Assembly (NCBI RefSeq): GCF_002966125.1
Contig: NZ_CP027062.1
Location: forward strand, 1,922,001 to 1,986,000
Source of the DNA: Pukyongia salina
GTDB taxonomy: Bacteria > Bacteroidota > Bacteroidia > Flavobacteriales > Flavobacteriaceae
Direction: 5' to 3'
Length of the DNA: 64,000 bases
Positions within the stretch are counted from its first letter, which is position 1, and every line of letters starts with the position of its first letter. Of the stretch, positions 53,939 to 62,289 are shown piece by piece. The translations under genes and the position numbers were made by a program. The notes beneath the pieces were generated by a model that had not been told where the DNA came from, made no database searches, and saw only the letters and a list, made by a program, of their open reading frames with translations.

Positions 53939-54424
53939 ATGAAAAAACCACTACGATTAATAGTATCGACCCTTTCGGTTATTGTACTACTGCTTAGTGT
54001 GGTTTCCTGTGAAATTAAAAAGGAAGCTCCTCAACAAGCCATCAGCCTAGATGAAGCTGATAATCTCGAAGAAGAATTTAAACAAACCAGGTCCAGGATC
54101 CTGGACAGTGCGCTGGGATTTCAGGATACCAGAGACTTTTGGTTCTCCCTTGACACCCTGAAAAAATATATCGAATATGTGGAATACGAAGGAAAGAAGA
54201 TGGGAAAAGAGAATTTGGGAATCCGAATTTATTTTGCAGCTTACCCTCAACAAAGTAATTACCCCGATCCGGGATATTCGACTGTTTTCTTAGTACCAAC
54301 CGCCGAGGCTGCACCTAACCCCTTAAAACAAGGTTTCTTTCCGATGCCAGTGGAAAATGAGGCCCTGGACAGCTTGAAAGCGCTAAACTTTTCTCAGGGA
54401 GGAAGGCCGCCTAACGACCTATAG
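53939..54424 (+). CDS. Hypothetical lipoprotein of the signalling operon
   Basis: A 161-residue predicted lipoprotein with signal segment and lipobox SVVSC (Cys24), then EIKKEAPQQAISLDEA. The mature part includes ARGYF-like helices around FWFSLDTLKKYIEYVEYEGKK and a Pro-rich end (YFAAYPQQSNYPDPGYS). I do not recognise the family. It is followed after 5 bases by the 7-TM gene and, without a terminator, by a kinase and regulator, so it may be the external sensor part of that system. That role is inference. Confidence 0.78.
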   Translation: MKKPLRLIVSTLSVIVLLLSVVSCEIKKEAPQQAISLDEADNLEEEFKQTRSRILDSALGFQDTRDFWFSLDTLKKYIEYVEYEGKKMGKENLGIRIYFAAYPQQSNYPDPGYSTVFLVPTAEAAPNPLKQGFFPMPVENEALDSLKALNFSQGGRPPNDL

Positions 54425-54429
54425 AAAAA

Positions 54430-55071
54430 ATGAAAATAGCGTATTTATTTTTCATTCCACTCTTTCTGGAGTTATTGGCGGCGATCGTCGCAACCATTAC
54501 CTATAGAAAGTATTCCGGCTCGAATGAAAAATATTTTCTCTATTTTCTTTGGTATACCTTCCTGATAGAGATCACCGGTACCCTTATTGGCTATGCTTTC
54601 GAAGCGGATAATTACTGGGTGTATAATGGTTTTATCATTTCTAGCTTCCTGTTCTACTTTTACTGGTATTACAGTATCCTAAAAAGAAAACGTTTCAGAC
54701 AGACTATTGTGATTTTTACTGCGGCTTTCTTGTTAGTTGCAACCTACAGCCTTATTTACGAGGATTGGTCTGCATATCATAGCTATACATTTTTAACAGG
54801 TGCTTCATTTGTGCTTGTACTTACAGTGTTTCATTTCTATAAATTATTGAACAGTGATGAAGTTCTCATTGTAAAACATAAACTTAGTTTTTGGATCTCA
54901 ACTGCCCTGTTGCTGTTTTATATGGGGATGATCCCACTAATGTTCTTAACTGTATACGCAGATCTTAACGATATTAGCTATCTCATTATAATTTTGAGCA
55001 TGAATCTCATTTTGTATGGTTGTTATATAATTGGTTTTCTATGGACGAAAAAGGAGTACAATCGTTTCTAA
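54430..55071 (+). CDS. Seven-helix integral membrane protein
   Basis: A 213-residue protein with about seven strongly hydrophobic segments (around residues 4-24, 38-58, 63-85, 92-110, 117-138, 150-173, 178-202), short loops and no signal peptide. No known catalytic or cofactor motif was found. Its 3' end overlaps the downstream histidine kinase gene by 31 bases in another frame, indicating translational coupling. The neighbourhood suggests a separate membrane sensor for the kinase, which lacks its own sensing domain. Confidence 0.8.
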   Translation: MKIAYLFFIPLFLELLAAIVATITYRKYSGSNEKYFLYFLWYTFLIEITGTLIGYAFEADNYWVYNGFIISSFLFYFYWYYSILKRKRFRQTIVIFTAAFLLVATYSLIYEDWSAYHSYTFLTGASFVLVLTVFHFYKLLNSDEVLIVKHKLSFWISTALLLFYMGMIPLMFLTVYADLNDISYLIIILSMNLILYGCYIIGFLWTKKEYNRF

Positions 55072-55811
55072 TAATCTTTTCGGTGATTGCCTTTTTGTTA
55101 GCGCTCACCGTGATCTTATTGTTTGCTATCTTTCAGAAACGGAAGAATAAATTATTACGTGAACAGCAAGATGCCGAAAATCGTTACCGTGAAGAGATCA
55201 TTGAAACCCAAATTGAGATCAAGGAAGAAACTTTACGAAACATCAGTTGGGAATTACACGATAATATAGGGCAGCTACTCACGCTATCCAAGATCCAGTT
55301 GCAAAATGCAGATGACAAGCCGGAGCGTATTCAGGAGGCTTCAGAAACCATTGGACAGTGTTTGGAAGAACTTCGCAGTTTGTCTAAACTTATAAATCCG
55401 GATACTTTCAGCAATCTCTCATTAGTGGAAGCTCTCCAGCTGGAAATGGAACGATTTAACAGGATGAAATACCTCAAGGCGAGTCTCAGTTTCAGCGAAG
55501 CAGATTTCTCCCTCGATAACAAAGTAGAATTGATTATCTTCCGTATGCTTCAGGAATTTTTCACCAATACAATAAAACACTCCAAAGCAGACGTTCTAAA
55601 AGTAAACGTCGAATTTAAAGATGGTGTACTGAAGATCGAAGCAAGTGATAACGGAATTGGTTTCGATTCCGAAATGAAGAATGCAGACGCCGGCATTGGC
55701 CTGATGAATATTAAGAATCGCGCAACCCTAATAGGCGCAGATGTAGAAATACTTTCTAAAGAAGGGGAGGGAACACATTTCAAACTAACCTATAAAAAGA
55801 ACGAATTATGA
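55041..55811 (+). CDS. NarX/LiaS-type sensor histidine kinase without its own sensor domain
   Basis: A 256-residue kinase. The ATG at 55041 overlaps the 7-TM gene; the frame also opens at 55020. One N-terminal membrane helix (residues 8-30) leads into a coiled coil and the HisKA_3-like dimerisation domain with phospho-acceptor His73 (ISWELHDNIGQLL). A HATPase_c domain follows, with FRMLQEFFTNTIKHSKA (N box), IEASDNGIGFDSE (G1) and AGIGLMNIKNRATLIG (G2). The arrangement fits the pairing with LuxR-type regulators, and the regulator gene follows with an ATGA overlap. Confidence 0.93.
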   Translation: MDEKGVQSFLIIFSVIAFLLALTVILLFAIFQKRKNKLLREQQDAENRYREEIIETQIEIKEETLRNISWELHDNIGQLLTLSKIQLQNADDKPERIQEASETIGQCLEELRSLSKLINPDTFSNLSLVEALQLEMERFNRMKYLKASLSFSEADFSLDNKVELIIFRMLQEFFTNTIKHSKADVLKVNVEFKDGVLKIEASDNGIGFDSEMKNADAGIGLMNIKNRATLIGADVEILSKEGEGTHFKLTYKKNEL

Positions 55812-56446
55812 GTTATTCGGTAGTTGTTGTTGATGACCATAACCTTTTATCGCAAGCTATAGGGGGTTTAGTGGACGGATTTGATAAGTTCTCGGTGCTG
55901 TATACCTGCAAGAATGGCCAGGAATTGATCGATAAACTAAAGAATCCCAGGAATATTCCGGATATAGTCCTTATGGATGTAAATATGCCTATTATGAATG
56001 GCATAGAGGCGACTTCTCATCTATATCGCAACTTTCCGCAAGTGAAAATACTAGCCTTGTCCATAGAAGAAGATGAGGATACCATCCTGAAGATGTTAAG
56101 AGCAGGGGCGAGGGGATATCTCATGAAGGACGTAAAAAAATCTGAATTACAGGTGGCGTTGTTAGAACTTATCGAGAAGGGATATTACCATACCAATACA
56201 GTGGCAAAAGTTCTGGTGGATTCGTTGTCTGGCAAGGAACGAAGTATAGATACTCTAAAAGAGCGCGAGATCGAATTTATTCGTCATGCCTGTACCGAAA
56301 AAACCTATAAGGAGATTGCCGATGAAATGTTCCTGAGCCCGAAAACCATCGAAGGCTACCGAAACTCTATCTTCGAAAAACTGAATTTGAGAAACAGAAC
56401 AGGACTCGTGATATATGCAATCAAGCACAAGATCTTCGTGCCTTGA
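55808..56446 (+). CDS. LuxR/NarL-type response regulator
   Basis: A 212-residue two-component regulator. The receiver domain has the acidic pair DDH at 9-11, the phospho-acceptor Asp57 in IVLMDVNMPIMNG, and Lys in YLMKDVKKSEL. The DNA-binding C-terminus is a LuxR-type helix-turn-helix (EIADEMFLSPKTIEGYRNS, NLRNRTGLVIYAI). It is coupled to the kinase by an ATGA overlap and converges with the O-methyltransferase gene across 3 bases. Confidence 0.95.
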   Translation: MSYSVVVVDDHNLLSQAIGGLVDGFDKFSVLYTCKNGQELIDKLKNPRNIPDIVLMDVNMPIMNGIEATSHLYRNFPQVKILALSIEEDEDTILKMLRAGARGYLMKDVKKSELQVALLELIEKGYYHTNTVAKVLVDSLSGKERSIDTLKEREIEFIRHACTEKTYKEIADEMFLSPKTIEGYRNSIFEKLNLRNRTGLVIYAIKHKIFVP

Positions 56447-56449
56447 GAA

Positions 56450-57091
56450 TTATCGCACCCTGCTAATAGTGAGTCCGTCGCGTATAGGCAAAATTACTGT
56501 CTCCAGTTTAGGGTGTTCGTTCAAAATTTTATTATACTGCAGCAAGGCTGCGGTATCTTCATCATCGGGTTGTAGTGGTTCGATTACCTTGCCGCTCCAA
56601 AGCACGTTGTCACTTAAGATCACGGCTCCTTTTTCCAGCCTGGGAAGAAGCAATTCCAGATAGTTTGGATAGTTTCTTTTATCGGCATCGATAAAGACCA
56701 GGTCGAATCTTTTTTTTAGCTTCGGAATGATTTCAAGAGCGTTCCCCGTATGCTGCATAATTCGATCTCCTACGCCGGATCTATCGAAGTATTTTCGTTG
56801 GAAATCGTGTAACTCTTCGTTAATATCAATGGTGTGCAATTCACCATTGTCACTCATACCTTCGGCAAGACATAGGGCAGAATATCCGGTATAGGTACCT
56901 ATTTCGAGAATATGTACAGGTTGGATCAATTTGGAAAGCATACTTAAAACCCTGCCCTGAAGATGTCCGCTTAACATACGCGGAGCGAGTACTTTTTGCC
57001 AGGTTTCCCTGCTCAATTCTGTTAATAGTTCAGGTTCGGGTTGCGAATGTGCTACTACGTAGTCGTCTATCTTTTCGGGTAGAAAATCCAT
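56450..57091 (-). CDS. O-methyltransferase (catechol-O-methyltransferase-like), end of the kynurenine operon
   Basis: A 213-residue class I SAM methyltransferase of the Methyltransf_3 group. Motif I is HILEIGTYTGYSALCLAEGM, then LHTIDINEEL, LVFIDADKRNYPNYL (metal-binding Asp) and VILSDNVLWSG with NEHPKLETVILPIRDG. The group methylates catechol-type or other ortho-hydroxy substrates. Its start shares one base with the stop of the decarboxylase gene (TAATG), so it is part of the kynurenine operon, whose intermediates 3-hydroxykynurenine and 3-hydroxyanthranilate are ortho-aminophenols. Acting on them is an inference. Confidence 0.88.
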   Translation of the reverse strand: MDFLPEKIDDYVVAHSQPEPELLTELSRETWQKVLAPRMLSGHLQGRVLSMLSKLIQPVHILEIGTYTGYSALCLAEGMSDNGELHTIDINEELHDFQRKYFDRSGVGDRIMQHTGNALEIIPKLKKRFDLVFIDADKRNYPNYLELLLPRLEKGAVILSDNVLWSGKVIEPLQPDDEDTAALLQYNKILNEHPKLETVILPIRDGLTISRVR

Positions 57092-58176
57092 TATTCACCC
57101 AGTATTCGTTTTACCATTTTAGCTTTGGATTCTTCATCTTCACCGTACAGCCATTGAAGAACATTGTCTTCCCAGATCTGATCGCATTCTTCAGCGGTAA
57201 GTATCTTTCTCTCCTTTGCAAGATCGAGTATCTTGCCTGGATAAGAGGATTGCGATTCACTTTCCATCTCACCCAGAGGGTAAGGGTCGTCCAGTCCCAT
57301 TACCACTTGTTTGGAACTTTGGTTCTCAACAACCAGTTTTAACGATCCCGTGTCGTGTACCAGGGTATCGAAGAAAATATTTTTATGCCCCACAGACTTA
57401 CGTGGATGAACCTTGCCTTCGAACAGGTCCGGACGTCCGTCGAAGCCTTGTATTCGTCGTCCCAGATTGATCTGTGCCAATTGCCCACCATGAGCGAAAC
57501 AGGTCCTCATGTTGGGAAATTTATCGGCGTAGCCGTTTAATGTAAGGAAATGATAGGCATCTGCACATTGTGCCAGCATCCAGATAAGGTGAAAGCGCCA
57601 GGCTGTGTTTTCCAGTTTTATAAATTTCTCTCCATCGTAGGGATGAACTTCAACAGCCAGGTTATACTTTGATGCCATTTCGAATATAGGTTCATTTTCC
57701 TCATCGAAGATACATCGCCAGGTCCCTATGGTATCCATATAGTGAGTAGGCAGGCATAGTAATTGCATCCCCAGCTCTTCCACACAGCGCTCGATCTCCC
57801 AAAGTGCTCCGCGAACAAACCCCGGGTGAACTACAAATCCACAGGTGAATTTAGACGGATTATCATGCTGAACCTGGGCGTTGAAGTCGTTCTGAAAACG
57901 CAAGGCCTTTTTCATTTCTTCAACTCGAAGACCATTTCCGTAAAGTTGGGATAGGTTGAGTACAACAGCATGGTCGATCTTGTTACGCTCCATCCATTCC
58001 AGTTTCTCATTCAGAAAAAAACTAGAATCGGTAACAGGCCTGCTCCAATCCTTTTGAAGCATGAATTTTCTGTCCTTATCTACCCAGAAAATCCCTTTGT
58101 CCTTCATAAACTGAGGAATCTGCTCCGGATAGGGAAGAAGATGTGAATGGCCGTTAATTCTAAGTTTTCGTCTCAT
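57091..58176 (-). CDS. Amidohydrolase-family decarboxylase, ACMSD-like
   Basis: A 361-residue TIM-barrel metal enzyme of the ACMSD/amidohydrolase_2 family. The zinc-binding pair is the HSH in NGHSHLLPYPEQIPQF, with later His in FVVHPGF, VEVHPYD, FAHGGQL and a late Asp in MGLDDPYPLG. The context in a kynurenine operon makes 2-amino-3-carboxymuconate-6-semialdehyde decarboxylation (giving 2-aminomuconate semialdehyde) the best proposal. It follows the SDR gene by 9 bases. Confidence 0.9.
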   Translation of the reverse strand: MRRKLRINGHSHLLPYPEQIPQFMKDKGIFWVDKDRKFMLQKDWSRPVTDSSFFLNEKLEWMERNKIDHAVVLNLSQLYGNGLRVEEMKKALRFQNDFNAQVQHDNPSKFTCGFVVHPGFVRGALWEIERCVEELGMQLLCLPTHYMDTIGTWRCIFDEENEPIFEMASKYNLAVEVHPYDGEKFIKLENTAWRFHLIWMLAQCADAYHFLTLNGYADKFPNMRTCFAHGGQLAQINLGRRIQGFDGRPDLFEGKVHPRKSVGHKNIFFDTLVHDTGSLKLVVENQSSKQVVMGLDDPYPLGEMESESQSSYPGKILDLAKERKILTAEECDQIWEDNVLQWLYGEDEESKAKMVKRILGE

Positions 58177-58185
58177 TAGATAAAG

Positions 58186-58971
58186 TTACAAACTTTTAGT
58201 CCTTCCACCATCCACGGGGAGGTTTATTCCATTAATATAACTGGCAGCCTCACTAGCCAGAAAAGCCACCGCATTAGCGATCTCACCGGGTTGTGCAAAT
58301 CTGCGCGCTGGTACCAGATTCTTCATCCAGTCTGAAGCTTCAGCCTCGGATTTGCTGAGTCTTTTGGCAGCTTTTGCAATAATATCATCCAGTCTGTCTG
58401 TAGCCGTAAATCCGGGAAGAACATTATTTACTGTGATCCCGTGAGGGCCGAGCTCGTTTGCCATTGTCTTTGCCCAGCTTGCTACGGCCCCGCGTATGGT
58501 ATTACTCACTCCCAGGCCATCAATTGGCTGTTTTACAGAGGTGGAAATAATATTGATGATCCTTCCGTAATCTGCTTTCTTCATTCCGGGAACCACTGCC
58601 TGTACAAGAATATGATTGTTTACCAGATGTTGCTCGAAGGCTTTACTGAATTCTTCCGTTCCGGCGTCGAAGATGGGACCGCCTTTAGGACCACCTGTAT
58701 TGTTCACAAGAATGTGAAAGATCTTATCCTGAGTAGCAATGTCGATCTTTTTCTTTACTTCCTCAGTCTTACTGAAATCGGCAACAAAGTAGTTGTGCTT
58801 TTGGCCTTGATCGAAGGGTAATTCGATGAGTGTTTCCTTTAATTTCTCCTCATTGCGTGCTACCAATGTAACGGTTGCTCCCATGGATGCCAATTCGATA
58901 GCGGTGGCTTTTCCTATTCCGGCAGTACTACCGCATACAAGTGCATTCTTATTGGTTAAGTCTAAATTCAT
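58186..58971 (-). CDS. Short-chain dehydrogenase/reductase-like protein with degenerate active site
   Basis: A 261-residue SDR fold protein. The cofactor motif CGSTAGIGKATA and NNTGGPKGG are intact. The catalytic tetrad is not: with Ser143 (IISTS) as the active Ser, the positions of Tyr (+13) and Lys (+17) are Ser156 and Arg160 in GVSNTIRGAV. Asn117-120 (VNNH) lies in the fourth tetrad position region. It lies between the aldehyde dehydrogenase (4-base overlap) and the ACMSD-like gene. Ordinary NAD(P)H-dependent reduction is thus unlikely without another proton donor; a non-redox or partner role is possible. The exact activity is unknown. Confidence 0.88.
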   Translation of the reverse strand: MNLDLTNKNALVCGSTAGIGKATAIELASMGATVTLVARNEEKLKETLIELPFDQGQKHNYFVADFSKTEEVKKKIDIATQDKIFHILVNNTGGPKGGPIFDAGTEEFSKAFEQHLVNNHILVQAVVPGMKKADYGRIINIISTSVKQPIDGLGVSNTIRGAVASWAKTMANELGPHGITVNNVLPGFTATDRLDDIIAKAAKRLSKSEAEASDWMKNLVPARRFAQPGEIANAVAFLASEAASYINGINLPVDGGRTKSL

Positions 58972-60425
58972 AATGTCTGGGCGTCATATTTTATACATAC
59001 ATTTTTTGGTTCTGTGAAGAAGCGTAATGCCTCGAAACCTCCCTCGCGACCTACCCCGCTGGCTTTTACACCTCCAAAAGGTGTACGGAGGTCCCGGTTG
59101 AGCCAGGTATTTACCCATACGATGCCTGCTTCCAGTTTCCGGGAAACCCGCATGGTACGGTCTATGTTGCTGGTCCAAAGTGTGGAAGATAAACCGTAGG
59201 GAACGCTATTAGCCATAGATAAAGCTTCCTCTTCCGTATCGAACGGCATTAAAGTCACTACCGGGCCAAATATCTCCTCTTGATTCACCCGGCACTGGTC
59301 GTCGTAAACCTCTATTACAGTAGGTTGGAGGTAATATCCTTTTTCCGAACCTTCTACGGTCACTTCGTTTCCTCCATATAAAATTTTACCACCTTCTTCT
59401 GTTGCGATCTTTATATACGACTGAACCTTTTCCATATGTGGTTTGGATACCAAGGCACCAATCCTGGTCTCTGCATCGAAGGGGTTACCCACTTTCAGAT
59501 CTTTTACACGGGCGACAAAATGGGTTTTAAATTTTTCGTAAATGGGACGTTCCACAAAGATCCTGCTTCCGCAAAGGCAGATCTGTCCCTGATTAGCGAA
59601 AGAAGACCTAACGGTAACTTCCAGCATAGTTTCATAATCACAATCGGCAAAAATGAGATTAGGGTTCTTTCCTCCCAACTCAAGAGATAGTTTTTTAAAC
59701 ATTGGAGCCGCTGTCCTGGCAATATGCTCCCCTGTTTTAGTCCCTCCTGTAAACGAAATAGCCTTAATATTTGGGTGCGCCACTATTGCCTGACCCGCCG
59801 AGGGGCCGGTACCGTGAACAATATTAAGTACACCTTTTGGTAAACCGGCTTCTGTAAGGATCTCACCCAATAAAAAGGCGGTTTTTGGAGTTACTTCACT
59901 GGGTTTCGCCACAACGGTATTCCCAGCAGCAATTGCCGGGGCTACCTTCCAGGTGAATAAATACAATGGCAGATTCCAGGGTGATATACATCCCACCACT
60001 CCAATAGGTTGCCTCAAGGTAAAATTCATGGTGTTTAAACCAACACTTTCGTGGGCTTCACTAGAGAACTGGGTGATCGCATTTCCGAAGAACCTAAAAT
60101 TAGAAGACGCCCTGGGAATATCCACAGCTTTAGCCAGGCTAAGCGGTTTCCCATTGTCTTCGGCTTCGGCATGGGCCAGTTTATCCAGATTTTCTTCAAT
60201 AAGGGATGCGATCCTTAATAAAATACGACTGCGCTCTTCAATAGTAGTATTACTCCATTGAGGAAAAGCAGCTTTGGCCGCCTTATATGCTTTCTTAACA
60301 TCGGCCTCGTTCGAATTCGCTATTTTTCCATATACTTCACCCACCGACGGATTATAATTATCGATCCACATTCCGCTTAGAGGTTCGCAATATTCACCGT
60401 TGATATAGTTCGTTATTTTTTCCAT
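58968..60425 (-). CDS. Aldehyde dehydrogenase, probable 2-aminomuconate 6-semialdehyde dehydrogenase
   Basis: A 485-residue NAD-dependent aldehyde dehydrogenase. The catalytic Cys is in ANQGQICLCGSRIFVE, the general-base Glu in KKLSLELGGKNPNLIF, the cofactor loop in SFTGGTKTGEHIA and the C-terminal TPFGGVKASGVGREGGFEAL is typical of the betaine-aldehyde/HMSDH group. Its place beside the ACMSD-like, RidA and Kmo genes suggests oxidation of 2-aminomuconate 6-semialdehyde. It is 41 bases downstream of the RidA gene. Confidence 0.92.
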   Translation of the reverse strand: MEKITNYINGEYCEPLSGMWIDNYNPSVGEVYGKIANSNEADVKKAYKAAKAAFPQWSNTTIEERSRILLRIASLIEENLDKLAHAEAEDNGKPLSLAKAVDIPRASSNFRFFGNAITQFSSEAHESVGLNTMNFTLRQPIGVVGCISPWNLPLYLFTWKVAPAIAAGNTVVAKPSEVTPKTAFLLGEILTEAGLPKGVLNIVHGTGPSAGQAIVAHPNIKAISFTGGTKTGEHIARTAAPMFKKLSLELGGKNPNLIFADCDYETMLEVTVRSSFANQGQICLCGSRIFVERPIYEKFKTHFVARVKDLKVGNPFDAETRIGALVSKPHMEKVQSYIKIATEEGGKILYGGNEVTVEGSEKGYYLQPTVIEVYDDQCRVNQEEIFGPVVTLMPFDTEEEALSMANSVPYGLSSTLWTSNIDRTMRVSRKLEAGIVWVNTWLNRDLRTPFGGVKASGVGREGGFEALRFFTEPKNVCIKYDAQTL

Positions 60426-60466
60426 GCTTTTGGGCTGGGATTTTTCACTTCTTTGTCATGCAATAG

Positions 60467-60895
60467 CTAAGTGTTCTTTGGTTTGTATGCCATGGCCTTT
60501 ATCTCTACCACGAGATGTGGATGAGGTAATTGGTGCACGGCTACAGTGGTTCGTGTGGGTCCGTTTTCTTTACTGAAAAATTCTGCGTACACCTCGTTAT
60601 AGCCGGCAAAATCGTTCATATTAACCAGGAAAGAAGTGACATCGCAAACATCTTCCATGGTTGCACCCTCAGTGGCCAGGTAATCTCTGATATTTTCCAG
60701 GACAGCCCTTGTTTGTTCCCTCACATCCAATCGCATGGTCCCCATCTCATCCACCTGATGTACACCCGCAAAGGAGTTATCGGGCAGGCGGGAACTTGTA
60801 CCACTCACAAAAATAAAATCACCCACACGTTTCACATGGGGATAGGCTCCTCTTGGTGTAGCTTTTCCTTCTACTAATCTGCTTTTCATGATCAT
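60467..60895 (-). CDS. RidA-family protein, probable 2-aminomuconate deaminase
   Basis: A 142-residue Rid/YjgF-family protein. The substrate-binding Arg is in [14 protein letters not shown], and the [13 protein letters not shown] and [14 protein letters not shown] blocks are typical. Rid proteins deaminate enamine/imine intermediates, and in 2-aminophenol and kynurenine degradation a homologue (AmnD type) acts on 2-aminomuconate. The position between kmo and the aldehyde dehydrogenase agrees with that role. The ATGA overlap with kmo suggests coupling; a second ATG, two codons on, is possible. Confidence 0.9.
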   Translation of the reverse strand: MIMKSRLVEGKATPRGAYPHVKRVGDFIFVSGTSSRLPDNSFAGVHQVDEMGTMRLDVREQTRAVLENIRDYLATEGATMEDVCDVTSFLVNMNDFAGYNEVYAEFFSKENGPTRTTVAVHQLPHPHLVVEIKAMAYKPKNT

Positions 60896-62289
60896 AAATT
60901 TTTTACTACTGCGTCATCATGCAGTATTTCAGAAGTCTCTTTTTTAACCTTTTCCAGCTTTTCGTGTAGCGACAAGCTATCCGGTAATTTACCGTCCTGC
61001 AATAGATTAAGGATCGCCTTATCCTGGGCACGGCCTCTTTTCATGGCTTCAGAATATGGAATGTTCTCGTTAAAGGTAACCAAAGAATATTTGCTATTAT
61101 ATTCTGAAGGAAATTCTGTTTCGAACTGTAATTCCAGTCTTCGTTTCTCCTGGAAAAGATCACTCGCCGTGTGTTCTTTCATTTCGTGAAAGTTGTCCAC
61201 TGCCAGATCTGCAATGGCATCTGTATCTTTCTTTCTTACATTTTCGTATTCCGAAAAGATCTTAGGCCAATTTCCCTCATATTGCTCTAAAACCTCATCA
61301 AAAACTACAACATCTTCAAAAGAGGCGTTCATTCCTTGTCCGTAAAAGGGAACAATAGCGTGAGCCGCGTCTCCCATTAATAGGGTCTTTCCGTAGCAAC
61401 TCCAGGGAGAACACTTAATAGTGCCCAGAGGCCCGGTTGGGTTCTCAAAAAATTCCTCTACCAGGTTCGGCATAAGTTGCACGGCGTCCGGATATTCCTT
61501 CTTAAAATATTTCATTACCATTGCTGGCGTTGTAAGATTATCGAAACAATAGTCGCTGTCGCTAAAGGGAAGAAAAAGTGTTACTGTAAAACTTCCATCG
61601 AGATTGGGAAGTGCGATCAACATATCTTCCCCCCGAGGCCATATATGCAGAGCGTCCTTATCGGTACGGAAACCACCTCCTTCTGCGGCAGGGATAGTTA
61701 TTTCCTTATATCCATGCGTAAGCCAATTCTGGGAAAAACTAAACAGGAAATCCCTACTTAGGAACATACTTTTCCGCACTGCCGATCCCGCACCATCCGT
61801 CCCAAAGAGCAGATCGCCACTAAGTTGCACTTTATCACCTGTAGTATGATCTGTAAAGCTGGCACTGGCAGCCTTGAGATCAACCTCTTCACATCCCATA
61901 TTGAAGAGTAGCTTTACGTTTGGCATCTTTTCACAAGCATCCAGTAGTAACATATTAAGTCCCGGCCTTGATACAGAGTTGATATGCTCGTGAGACCGTC
62001 CGCTATATCGGGTAAGAAAGGTCTTCCCGTTTTCATGGTGAATCATTCTTCCCTGCATGGGGATACAAAGTTTCTTAGCAGCCTCTTCAACGCCTGCTAG
62101 TCGCAATCCGCGTAAACCACGGTCACTCAAGGCAAGATTGATAGATCGCCCGGCATCTTGTTCTATCTTTCTCAGATCCGGTCTTTTCTCAACCAGGGTA
62201 ATATTGTACCCTCGTTGTGCCAGTCTAAGCGCCAACAAACTACCGCAAAGACCTGCACCTATTATCAGTATATTTTCCTTTTTGCTCAT
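60892..62289 (-). CDS. kmo: Kynurenine 3-monooxygenase
   Basis: A 465-residue FAD-dependent monooxygenase that hydroxylates kynurenine to 3-hydroxykynurenine using NADPH and O2. The FAD motif is [19 protein letters not shown], the second FAD segment is [19 protein letters not shown], and the substrate-binding Arg and Tyr lie around [16 protein letters not shown]. The C-terminus has a hydrophilic end instead of the eukaryotic membrane anchor. It starts directly after the kynU stop with zero bases between them. Confidence 0.96.
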   Translation of the reverse strand: MSKKENILIIGAGLCGSLLALRLAQRGYNITLVEKRPDLRKIEQDAGRSINLALSDRGLRGLRLAGVEEAAKKLCIPMQGRMIHHENGKTFLTRYSGRSHEHINSVSRPGLNMLLLDACEKMPNVKLLFNMGCEEVDLKAASASFTDHTTGDKVQLSGDLLFGTDGAGSAVRKSMFLSRDFLFSFSQNWLTHGYKEITIPAAEGGGFRTDKDALHIWPRGEDMLIALPNLDGSFTVTLFLPFSDSDYCFDNLTTPAMVMKYFKKEYPDAVQLMPNLVEEFFENPTGPLGTIKCSPWSCYGKTLLMGDAAHAIVPFYGQGMNASFEDVVVFDEVLEQYEGNWPKIFSEYENVRKKDTDAIADLAVDNFHEMKEHTASDLFQEKRRLELQFETEFPSEYNSKYSLVTFNENIPYSEAMKRGRAQDKAILNLLQDGKLPDSLSLHEKLEKVKKETSEILHDDAVVKNL

